Source: Candidatus Aerophobota bacterium
GTDB lineage: Bacteria; Aerophobota; Aerophobia; Aerophobales; B3-G15
Reading direction: 5' to 3'
Assembly (NCBI GenBank): GCA_021162265.1
Contig: JAGGZA010000060.1
Span: 1 to 11,674 of the forward strand
Length of the DNA: 11,674 bases
The notes beneath the pieces were generated by a model. The model saw only the letters and a program-made list of their open reading frames with translations. It was not told where the DNA came from and searched no databases. Below, in pieces: positions 6,626 through 11,674 of this stretch. A program made the position numbers and the translations under genes. Numbering within the stretch: the stretch's first letter is position 1; every line of letters begins with the position of its first letter.

Positions 6626-7536
6626 TATCTTTTCTTGTTATACATTCTGGAGGTTACAAGATTTTCTTCCTGAAGAATACCTATGTATTTAATTACTTCG
6701 TTCAGGTGTATTCCAAGAGAGGATGATATATCTTCTAAGGTAACAGGCCTTCTCTTTATCATGGTTAAAATGGCATCCTTTATATCTTCTTTAGAAGTTA
6801 TTTCCTGGTGTTTTTTAAAGTGAGCAATAACTTCACATCTTTCTCCCAGGATAGTTTTTGCCTTTTTTAAGAGAGAGAGGCTGACAGGATGAGCAAATTC
6901 CTCTGCGGGTGGACGCACAGGTGTATTTAACTGTATTTTGTCAAGTTTTATTTCTTTGATGACTTCCCCTATTTTCTTTATTTTTTCAAAACTATCATTT
7001 ATTCCCTCAACCATCATTACTTCAAGCCATATTTTTCCCTGGAAGTTTTGGGAAAAAGTAGCTATTCCGGATACAACTTTCTCCAGAGTCAGGGAGGGGT
7101 GGGGTCTATTTATAGCTTTAAAGGTATCTTCATCCGAAGCATCGAGAGAGGGAATTACAAGGTCTGCAAGCTGCAACTCCTCCTGGAGAGAGGAAGAGTA
7201 AAGTAAAGTACCATTGGTGAGAATAGCTATTGGAATTGAAGTAATTTTCTTAATTTTTTCAATCATATATCCTAATTTAAGATTTAGTGTAGGTTCACCT
7301 GAGCCTGAAAATGTTATGTAATCTATTTTTTGTTTTCCTCTTTGAGAAAGTATTTTTTCTATTTCTCTTAAGATGGTGTCTGCAGGGATATACTCTCTTC
7401 TTTCAACTGTTTTATTAGTGGTTCTTCCCAGTTGACAGTAAATACAATCAAGGGTACACGTTTTAAAAGGGATTGTATCTACCCCCAGAGAAAAACAAAT
7501 TCTTCTTGAGGGAAAGGAACCAAATATTTGTTTCAT
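6607..7536 (-). CDS. Radical SAM protein with C-terminal winged helix
   Basis: 309 aa. The [4Fe-4S] cluster motif is C27-x3-C31-x2-C34 (CTLDCIYC), followed by the SAM-binding SGSGEPTLN and a TIM-barrel-type run ending near residue 225. The opening (SRRICFSLGVD) and the GSGEPT motif resemble the COG0731 group of Fe-S oxidoreductases rather than MoaA itself. Residues about 250-305 look like a winged helix (PVTLEDISSSLGIHLNEVIK, LQEENLVTSR), an uncommon appendage that could bind nucleic acid or simply be structural. The substrate is unknown. GGAGT lies before the ATG, and a promoter (7565-7592) overlapped by an inverted repeat lies just upstream. The 3' end overlaps the convergent C_GCAxxG gene by 19 bp. 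Confidence 0.9.
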   Translation of the reverse strand: MKQIFGSFPSRRICFSLGVDTIPFKTCTLDCIYCQLGRTTNKTVERREYIPADTILREIEKILSQRGKQKIDYITFSGSGEPTLNLKLGYMIEKIKKITSIPIAILTNGTLLYSSSLQEELQLADLVIPSLDASDEDTFKAINRPHPSLTLEKVVSGIATFSQNFQGKIWLEVMMVEGINDSFEKIKKIGEVIKEIKLDKIQLNTPVRPPAEEFAHPVSLSLLKKAKTILGERCEVIAHFKKHQEITSKEDIKDAILTMIKRRPVTLEDISSSLGIHLNEVIKYIGILQEENLVTSRMYNKKRYYSFAS

Positions 7537-7558
7537 TTTTAACTCCAGATAATAATGC

Positions 7559-7584
7559 TTTGTAATATTATCACATATTGCAAA
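7559..7584. promoter_or_regulatory. 26 bp imperfect inverted repeat over the radical SAM promoter
   Basis: TTTGTAATAT (7559-7568) and ATATTGCAAA (7575-7584) match at nine of ten positions around a six-base centre. The repeat spans the -10 box and most of the spacer of the leftward promoter, as expected of an operator. The half-site spacing is too wide for Rex. The regulator is unknown. Confidence 0.4.
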
Positions 7585-7592
7585 AATATCAA
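7565..7592 (-). promoter_or_regulatory. Promoter of the radical SAM gene
   Basis: On the minus strand TTGATA (7587-7592), a 16-base spacer and TAATAT (7565-7570). The expected start near 7558 gives a leader of about 20 bases. Confidence 0.6.
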
Positions 7593-7615
7593 GTGAAGGA
7601 GCTTATTAACAGGAC

Positions 7616-7643
7616 TTGCTTAAGTTTTCTCTTCTATTACAAT
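7616..7643 (+). promoter_or_regulatory. Promoter of the membrane-protein transcript
   Basis: TTGCTT (7616-7621), a 16-base spacer and TACAAT (7638-7643). Transcription would start near 7650, leaving a leader of about 115 bases before the ATG at 7765. A strong GAGGAGGT (7653-7660) lies at the very start of that leader without a standard start codon after it. Confidence 0.5.
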
Positions 7644-7696
7644 CTTTAAAAAGAGGAGGTAATTTCATCTTTTGAGGAATTAAAAAGGGTTTTAGA

Positions 7697-7768
7697 TTGA
7701 AAAGAACAAAACGAAATACAAAAAAGCTTGCAAGAGGAAAATTCCATATAAAGTTAAATAAATTATGA
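7697..7768 (+). other. Possible 23-aa leader peptide ORF with TTG start
   Basis: A reading frame from TTG (7697) to TGA (7766-7768) encodes a very basic peptide starting MKRTKRNTKKLARGKF. AAGGG lies seven bases before the TTG, and the TGA overlaps the next gene's ATG as ATGA. That membrane-protein ATG has no ribosome binding site of its own, so translational coupling is plausible. The frame is short enough to be chance. Confidence 0.25.
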
Positions 7769-8229
7769 TATTCCTTATAAAAAAGGCAGTAGATTTTGTG
7801 TGGGGATTATACGAAACTTACATTGTGAAAAGAGGCAAAAAGCTCTTTTTTATTACTTTTATTATTTTTTTACTTACAATTCTACTCTCAAGGTTTATAG
7901 TTATATGGATCGATTCAGGTAGACCATTTCTTAATTTTTTTAGAGTATCCGACTACCACGTTCATCATTTTTACCTGGGCATTTTTTTGATTATTTTATC
8001 TAACTGGTTTTTTTTATCTTGGAATAAAAAAAGTTACAGTGAAAAGGTTAAATTATCCTGCAGTGTTTTATTTGGTGTCGGTCTTGGTTTAATTACAGAT
8101 GAATTTGGGCTTTTATTAACCATGGAATTTGATGTAAAAGGAGACTACTGGGCTCCCCACTCTTATTATCTTATGTGTATTTTAAGTGGGATATTCCTTT
8201 CCAGTATAATTTTTCCCTGGAAAAAATAA
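7765..8229 (+). CDS. Uncharacterised four-helix integral membrane protein with HVHH and DE motifs
   Basis: 154 aa with about four membrane segments (28-49, 70-88, 96-118, 133-151) and a short basic N-terminal region. Polar residues cluster next to or inside the helices: D63-x-H65-x-H67-H68 (DYHVHHFYLG) just before TM2, D112-E113 late in TM3 (GLGLITDEFGLLL), and GDYWAPH (126-132) before TM4. I recall uncharacterised bacterial membrane proteins with a similar HxHH...G...DE...YW arrangement, but I cannot name the family, and a metal-site or enzymatic role is inference. The ATG has no Shine-Dalgarno and overlaps the end of a basic mini-ORF. It is T-rich and ends 9 bp from the convergent thioredoxin gene. 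No function is assigned. Confidence 0.75.
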   Translation: MIFLIKKAVDFVWGLYETYIVKRGKKLFFITFIIFLLTILLSRFIVIWIDSGRPFLNFFRVSDYHVHHFYLGIFLIILSNWFFLSWNKKSYSEKVKLSCSVLFGVGLGLITDEFGLLLTMEFDVKGDYWAPHSYYLMCILSGIFLSSIIFPWKK

Positions 8230-8238
8230 CCTTTTTAA

Positions 8239-8559
8239 TTACAGGAGTTTTTTAATTTTATCCTCTACTACTTTTTTAGGTGTTACACCAACTATCTTAT
8301 CAACTAATTTTCCTTCATTAAAGAATAAAAGAGTGGGAATCCCCATAATCATATATCTTCTTGCTGTATTTGGATTCTCATCGACATTTAATTTTCCTAC
8401 TTTAATCTTTCCATCGTATTTTTCTGCCATCTCCTCTACAATAGGAGACATTATATGACAGGGCATACACCATTCAGCCCAGAAGTCAATTATTACAGGT
8501 ATAGTTGAGTTTAAAACCTCTTCTTCCCAGTTTTCATCAGTGAAAGTTTTTTCTGCCAT
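8239..8559 (-). CDS. trxA: Thioredoxin with a WCMPC active site
   Basis: 106 aa, typical thioredoxin length. The active site is W30-C31-M-P-C34 in DFWAEWCMPCH, the cis-proline is P75 in MGIPTLLFF, and the C-terminal GVTPKKVVEDKIKKLL is present. Met replaces the usual Gly in CGPC, which should shift the redox potential; such variants occur in anaerobes. It reduces protein disulfides in the cytoplasm. It is the last gene of the ArsR-glutaredoxin-thioredoxin operon, 15 bp after the glutaredoxin stop, with AAGGAG eight bases before the ATG. No thioredoxin reductase gene is in view, so the electron donor is unknown. Confidence 0.94.
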   Translation of the reverse strand: MAEKTFTDENWEEEVLNSTIPVIIDFWAEWCMPCHIMSPIVEEMAEKYDGKIKVGKLNVDENPNTARRYMIMGIPTLLFFNEGKLVDKIVGVTPKKVVEDKIKKLL

Positions 8560-8574
8560 AGCTTTTTCTCCTTG

Positions 8575-8823
8575 TTAGTGTCTTTTCAATCCCAAAAGGC
8601 GGTCTATTTTTTCTTTATCAAATCCTACAATTTTTGCTCTACCGATTAAAAGAACAGGAACACCCATTTGTCCTGTCATTCTTACTACATCCTTAGCTGC
8701 ATCTGGATCCTTATCCACCTTTATTTCCTTTACCCTGATTTTATTTTGACGCAAATAATTTTTAGCTCGAGAACACCATGGACAGGACGATGTGGAGAAC
8801 AGTATAACCTTTTTATTCGTCAT
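8575..8823 (-). CDS. Glutaredoxin/NrdH-like dithiol protein
   Basis: 82 aa, a single glutaredoxin fold with C14-P-W-C17 in FSTSSCPWC, cis-proline P56 (MGVPVL) and a C-terminal GFDKEKIDRLLG like that of NrdH/YruB-type proteins. The frame extends upstream to an ATG at 8856, but AGGAGGT lies five bases before the ATG at 8823, so I chose 8823. The longer reading would add 11 residues and overlap the regulator gene further. With this start it overlaps the ArsR gene by 11 bp, so translation is probably coupled. The likely role is thiol-disulfide exchange. The partner is unknown, though thioredoxin is encoded directly downstream. The missing glutathione system is not something this window can show. 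Confidence 0.9.
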   Translation of the reverse strand: MTNKKVILFSTSSCPWCSRAKNYLRQNKIRVKEIKVDKDPDAAKDVVRMTGQMGVPVLLIGRAKIVGFDKEKIDRLLGLKRH

Positions 8824-9103
8824 CTTTACCTCCTGAGGTGAAAAATTTCTTTGCACACATTATAACGTCCAGGATTTTCCTGTTTTTTATACGGTAGCAT
8901 ACCTCCATTCCTCTTCTTTCGCACTCTACAATCCCTCTATCCTTTAAGATTCTCAGATGTTGAGATAGATTTGATTGTTTTATGTTGACAAGTTGTTCAA
9001 GATCCTTCACACATTTCTGGTTTCTCCCGAGAATTTGCAGTATCTTTATTCTGGAAGGATGAGCAACAGCTCTTAAGACTTCAGCCATGTTTTCTTCTTC
9101 CAA
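8813..9103 (-). CDS. ArsR/SmtB-family transcriptional regulator
   Basis: 96 aa winged-helix repressor: VAHPSRIKILQIL, recognition region QSNLSQHLRILKDRGIVE and the beta-wing CERRGMEVCYRI. Cysteines at 31, 61, 69 and 83 could sense metals, persulfide or redox state. C31 lies in KCVKDLE, near where ArsR ligands are often found, but the classical ELCVCDL is absent, so the inducer is open. The start is TTG at 9103, supported by AGGAG seven bases upstream; the internal ATG (Met6, 9088) lacks a comparable site. It is the first gene of an operon with the glutaredoxin and thioredoxin. A perfect 10-8-10 inverted repeat over its own -10 box implies autorepression. Confidence 0.92.
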   Translation of the reverse strand: MEEENMAEVLRAVAHPSRIKILQILGRNQKCVKDLEQLVNIKQSNLSQHLRILKDRGIVECERRGMEVCYRIKNRKILDVIMCAKKFFTSGGKDDE

Positions 9104-9114
9104 AATTCTGCTCC

Positions 9115-9142
9115 TAATTTATTAGGTTATTATAATAAATTA
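9115..9142. promoter_or_regulatory. Operator of the ArsR-family regulator (10-8-10 inverted repeat)
   Basis: TAATTTATTA (9115-9124) and TAATAAATTA (9133-9142) are perfect inverted arms around eight bases. They enclose the -10 box of the leftward promoter. AT-rich repeats in this position are typical of ArsR-family autorepression. Binding by this protein is inferred. Confidence 0.65.
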
Positions 9143-9156
9143 ATAAACTAAGTCAA
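9129..9156 (-). promoter_or_regulatory. Promoter of the ArsR-glutaredoxin-thioredoxin operon
   Basis: On the minus strand TTGACT (9151-9156), a 16-base spacer and a perfect TATAAT (9129-9134). The expected start near 9122 gives a short leader with AGGAG. No terminator separates it from the upstream pyruvate kinase gene, so some read-through is possible. Confidence 0.75.
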
Positions 9157-9171
9157 GTATGACAGGGTATG

Positions 9172-10590
9172 TTAATCTACAACCTCTACCTTTATTAAGT
9201 TAGTGGTACCAGGGATACCAAAGGGGATACCTGCTGTAATAACTATCTTCTCTCCTTTATGAACAAAGCCTGTTTTTAAAGCAGTATTTTTTGCTTTCTG
9301 GATCATATCATCTGTGCTCTTTATCTCCCAGCTTTGAAGAGGGTAAACTCCCCAGGAAAGAGCTAATTTCCTCACAGTACTTCTTTTAGGACTTCTTGCT
9401 ATGATTGGTACACGAGGACGATATCTTGCTACCATACGAGCAGTGCTTCCAGAAAAGGTGAAAGTCACAATAGCTGCCGCTTTTAAATCCTGAGTAATCT
9501 GACAGGTAGCGTGACTTATGGCATCAGGAATAGTGGGCTTTACCGAGAGTGCTCTTTCTTCTAATATTTTTCCATAATTTAAAGCTTTCTCAGTTTCAAT
9601 TGCTATTTTATTCATCATTGACAATGATTCCAGAGGGTACTTTCCTATGGCTGTCTCTTCTGACAGCATAATTGCATCAGTCCCATCAAAGATAGCATTT
9701 GCTATATCTGTAACCTCAGCTCTTGTAGGACGAGGATTATTTATCATTGACTCAAGCATCTGGGTAGCAGTAATTACCGGCTTACCTTTTAAATTGCACT
9801 TTCTGATTATTTCCTTTTGAGCAATAGGTACTTTCTGTATAGGTATTTCAACACCAAGATCACCCCGGGCTATCATTATTCCATCGGCTACTTCAATTAT
9901 CCTGTCAATATCACTTAGTGCTTCAGGTTTTTCAATTTTAGCTATTAAGGATATTTCTTCTGCTTTCTTCTCTTTTAATATTTTTCTCACTTTTAGAATA
10001 TCTTCAGCTTTTTTGACAAAGGAAACACCAATAAAATCTACCTTTTTTTCTATTCCAAAGAGGATATCCTCTTTATCTTTTGACGTTAAAGAGGAAATTT
10101 CAGAGGATACCTCGGGCAAGTTTACCCCCTTATGAGAGGTAAGTTCTCCCCCTTTTATTACACGGCATTTTATATCTGTGGAAGTCACTTCTTCAACCTT
10201 TAGTTCCAGGGAACCATCAGCAAGAAAGATAGTTTGTCCTTTTTTTACTTTTTGAGGCAAAAGCGGATAAGTTACAGAAACCTCTTTTTCATTCCCTGGT
10301 ATATTGCGAGTTGTAAGAGTAAAAGTATTGCCCTCCCTCAGGAAAACAGGCTCTCTTTGAATTAAACCTGTCCTGATTTTAGGACCACCTAAATCCTGGA
10401 GAATAGCCACAGGTTTGCCTATTTCAAGAGAAGCCTGACGGATATAGTCTATAGTTAAGGAATGTTCCTCATAACTTCCATGAGAAAAGTTAAGACGGGC
10501 TACATCCATTCCTTCTCTTATCATTTGCTTTATTAAATCATAAGACCTTGATACAGGACCAATGGTACAGACTATTTTTGTACGTCTCAT
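9172..10590 (-). CDS. pyk: Pyruvate kinase
   Basis: Converts phosphoenolpyruvate and ADP to pyruvate and ATP, the last step of glycolysis, in the cytoplasm. 472 aa, the short bacterial form without an extra C-terminal PEP-utiliser-like domain. Diagnostic blocks in order are KIVCTIGP, MDVARLNFSHGS, ILQDLGGPKIRTG, the catalytic-lysine IAKIEKPEA, IARGDLGVEIP, and the family signature in ITATQMLESM through RPTRAEVTDIANAIFDGTD. The position that is Glu in K+-dependent enzymes (GPE) is Lys here (GPK), which in known enzymes goes with K+ independence. The C-terminal domain (from about 350) keeps the usual fold; no effector specificity can be read from it. AGGGTG lies upstream of the ATG. A promoter and palindromes lie in the region shared with the divergent HAD gene. 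Confidence 0.97.
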   Translation of the reverse strand: MRRTKIVCTIGPVSRSYDLIKQMIREGMDVARLNFSHGSYEEHSLTIDYIRQASLEIGKPVAILQDLGGPKIRTGLIQREPVFLREGNTFTLTTRNIPGNEKEVSVTYPLLPQKVKKGQTIFLADGSLELKVEEVTSTDIKCRVIKGGELTSHKGVNLPEVSSEISSLTSKDKEDILFGIEKKVDFIGVSFVKKAEDILKVRKILKEKKAEEISLIAKIEKPEALSDIDRIIEVADGIMIARGDLGVEIPIQKVPIAQKEIIRKCNLKGKPVITATQMLESMINNPRPTRAEVTDIANAIFDGTDAIMLSEETAIGKYPLESLSMMNKIAIETEKALNYGKILEERALSVKPTIPDAISHATCQITQDLKAAAIVTFTFSGSTARMVARYRPRVPIIARSPKRSTVRKLALSWGVYPLQSWEIKSTDDMIQKAKNTALKTGFVHKGEKIVITAGIPFGIPGTTNLIKVEVVD

Positions 10591-10637
10591 ATCAGTAGCA
10601 CCCTTTTACTTAATATTTACATTATATTACTGCTATA

Positions 10638-10652
10638 CTATAATTATTATAG
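10638..10652. promoter_or_regulatory. 15 bp perfect palindrome over the pyk -10 box
   Basis: CTATAAT-T-ATTATAG is perfectly symmetrical and contains the pyk -10 box, so it could be an operator. AT-rich palindromes containing TATAAT also arise by chance. Confidence 0.3.
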
Positions 10653-10673
10653 CTTGTACTCCTCTAAGGTCAA
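10646..10673 (-). promoter_or_regulatory. Promoter of pyk
   Basis: On the minus strand TTGACC (10668-10673), a 16-base spacer and a perfect TATAAT (10646-10651). Transcription would start near 10639, giving a leader of about 50 bases. Confidence 0.7.
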
Positions 10674-10692
10674 TTAAGATTCTTGCTTAATT
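10672..10692. promoter_or_regulatory. Inverted repeat between the divergent pyk and HAD promoters
   Basis: AATTAAG (10672-10678) and CTTAATT (10686-10692) are perfect arms around seven bases. The repeat touches the pyk -35 box and lies a few bases upstream of the HAD -35 box, so one regulator could control both. The regulator is unknown. Confidence 0.35.
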
Positions 10693-10697
10693 ATCTC

Positions 10698-10725
10698 TTG
10701 ATTTTATTGAAAATGTAAGTATAAT
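10698..10725 (+). promoter_or_regulatory. Promoter of the HAD phosphatase gene
   Basis: TTGATT (10698-10703), a 16-base spacer and a perfect TATAAT (10720-10725). The start near 10732 leaves a leader of about 25 bases with AGGAGG four bases before the ATG. Confidence 0.7.
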
Positions 10726-10756
10726 TGTTATCCGACTTATATAAATAGGAGGAAAT

Positions 10757-11533
10757 ATGGATTTGAAATTGGTAGCTTGTGATCTTGATAATACTTTGAT
10801 GGAGGGAGTACCAATTGAACCCGAAGTGAGAGAGTTTATGGTTGAAATACGTGAGGAAGGAATTAAGTTTGTTATTAATTCAGGACGACCTTTAAAAGAT
10901 ATCCTTGATGTTTTGTCGGATAGTAAAGTTCCCTGTTCCAGAGGTTACCCCGAGGCTATAATCTCTATGCATGGGGCATTTATCCATTATCTTAAAGGGA
11001 AAAATTATATTGAAGATGAGGAGTGGAATAAGGAAAAAGAAAAAGAAATGGAAATTCTGCGGCAAGAAATTGGTTGGAAAAGTAAGCTCTGGGAGAAGAT
11101 TATAGAGGATAAATTTAAAATAAAGCCACTAAGAAAGGAAATAGATCAGGGGGTATTTAGAGTTTTATTTAATAATGAGAAGGAAGCAGAGAAGGTAAGA
11201 GAGGCGATAACAAGAGAAAGCAATTTTAAGTATACTACTTTTCTCAGGAATAAATGTTTTCTTATTGCTACTTTATCTACTGCTCAGAAGGGTTGTTCTT
11301 TATTAAGAGTTGCTCAGCACTTTGGCATTCCTCCCAATGAGGTTCTTGCAATTGGTGATTCTCACAATGATATGGATATGCTCAACGGCAGGTATGGTTT
11401 TGTACCGGCAGCCCCTTCTAACGCTGATGAGGAAATAAAGTCCCTTGTAAAGAGTAAAAGTGGATATGTTGCCTCACTTCCTGAAGGGAAAGGAGTTATA
11501 GAGATAGTCAGATCTCTCATGGATTCACATTAG
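10757..11533 (+). CDS. HAD-superfamily (Cof/IIB-type) phosphatase
   Basis: 258 aa with all four HAD motifs: I CDLDNT (nucleophile D9, acid D11), II INSGRP (S42), III K178 in STAQKGCSL, and IV IGDSHNDMDML (D201, D205). The roughly 100-residue region between motifs II and III is the C2B-type cap of Cof-like enzymes, which act on sugar phosphates, phosphoglycolate or flavin/pyridoxal phosphates. The substrate cannot be read from sequence. AGGAGG four bases upstream fixes the start. It is transcribed divergently from pyruvate kinase from a shared 166 bp region, which hints at a role in central carbon or metabolite repair, but this is only contextual. Confidence 0.9.
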   Translation: MDLKLVACDLDNTLMEGVPIEPEVREFMVEIREEGIKFVINSGRPLKDILDVLSDSKVPCSRGYPEAIISMHGAFIHYLKGKNYIEDEEWNKEKEKEMEILRQEIGWKSKLWEKIIEDKFKIKPLRKEIDQGVFRVLFNNEKEAEKVREAITRESNFKYTTFLRNKCFLIATLSTAQKGCSLLRVAQHFGIPPNEVLAIGDSHNDMDMLNGRYGFVPAAPSNADEEIKSLVKSKSGYVASLPEGKGVIEIVRSLMDSH

Positions 11534-11558
11534 TGTGTTAGGTATAAGTGAGAGCCAC

Positions 11559-11587
11559 TTGTCATCAAGAGGAGATATAGTTATAAT
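11559..11587 (+). promoter_or_regulatory. Promoter of the tRNA-Gly gene
   Basis: TTGTCA (11559-11564), an exact 17-base spacer and a perfect TATAAT (11582-11587). The start near 11594 lies about six bases before the mature tRNA 5' end. Confidence 0.7.
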
Positions 11588-11599
11588 AATTAACAAAGT

Positions 11600-11674
11600 G
11601 CGGGAATAGCTCAGAGGTAGAGCATCAGCTTCCCAAGCTGAGGGTCGCGGGTTCGAATCCCGTTTCCCGCTCCA
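11600..11674 (+). tRNA. tRNA-Gly (anticodon CCC)
   Basis: A complete 75-base cloverleaf with encoded CCA. The acceptor stem is GCGGGAA / TTCCCGC, the D stem GCTC / GAGC, and the anticodon stem TCAGC / GCTGA with loop TTCCCAA, so the anticodon is CCC at 11632-11634, reading GGG codons. The T arm is GCGGG-TTCGAAT-CCCGT, including one G-T pair. Discriminator T and CCA end the window. Any downstream tRNA cluster would lie outside it. Confidence 0.97.

Noticed and set aside
8824..8856. Longer glutaredoxin start at 8856 (11 extra residues)
   Set aside because: No good ribosome binding site there, whereas AGGAGGT precedes the ATG at 8823, which also begins right at the glutaredoxin fold.
11546..11560. 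Small hairpin AAGTG / CACTT after the HAD gene
   Set aside because: Five base pairs and no T-run; too weak to call a terminator.

Overview
The window is AT-rich bacterial chromosome that is almost entirely coding, with short intergenic gaps, recognisable -35/-10 promoters, AGGAGG-type ribosome binding sites and Lys/Glu-rich proteins. The gene content (Rex, an AhpD-like CxxC protein, a C_GCAxxG_C_C protein, a radical SAM enzyme, a thioredoxin and a glutaredoxin) suggests a strictly anaerobic or fermentative bacterium, plausibly from a lineage with few cultured members. That placement is inference: no rRNA or other phylogenetic marker is present. I see no CRISPR array, insertion sequence, phage gene or other mobile element.

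Layout, left to right. Positions 1-74 hold only the possible 3' end and terminator of a rightward gene lying outside the window. Leftward (-) genes then follow. A two-gene operon encodes a small HExxH zincin-fold protein and dihydrolipoyl dehydrogenase (4 bp overlap, promoter at 1871-1898). A two-component operon encodes a receiver-only response regulator and a Cache-type membrane histidine kinase (1 bp overlap, promoter at 4379-4407). Next come the redox repressor rex and an AhpD-like CMD-family protein with a long leader. After a 406 bp intergenic region a rightward C_GCAxxG_C_C gene converges with, and overlaps by 19 bp, a leftward radical SAM gene. A rightward four-helix membrane protein converges with a leftward ArsR-type regulator / glutaredoxin / thioredoxin operon. 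Leftward pyruvate kinase and a rightward HAD phosphatase diverge from a shared regulatory region. A tRNA-Gly(CCC) gene ends exactly at the right edge.

Redox control is the common theme. Rex is an NADH/NAD+ sensor. Two 18 bp palindromes of Rex type lie upstream of the neighbouring CMD gene, and one of them covers the -10 box and start site of a strong promoter. The ArsR-glutaredoxin-thioredoxin operon carries a perfect 10-8-10 inverted repeat over its own -10 box, so it looks autoregulated. Dihydrolipoyl dehydrogenase makes NADH, pyruvate kinase feeds pyruvate to fermentation, and the dithiol proteins handle thiol-disulfide exchange.

No clearly new multi-gene system is evident. The most interesting items are the predicted Rex operators, an A8 slippery run that could fuse the response regulator to its histidine kinase by a -1 shift, the autoregulated thiol-redox operon, an uncharacterised membrane protein with clustered HxHH and DE residues preceded by possible leader peptides, and several palindromes over promoters.
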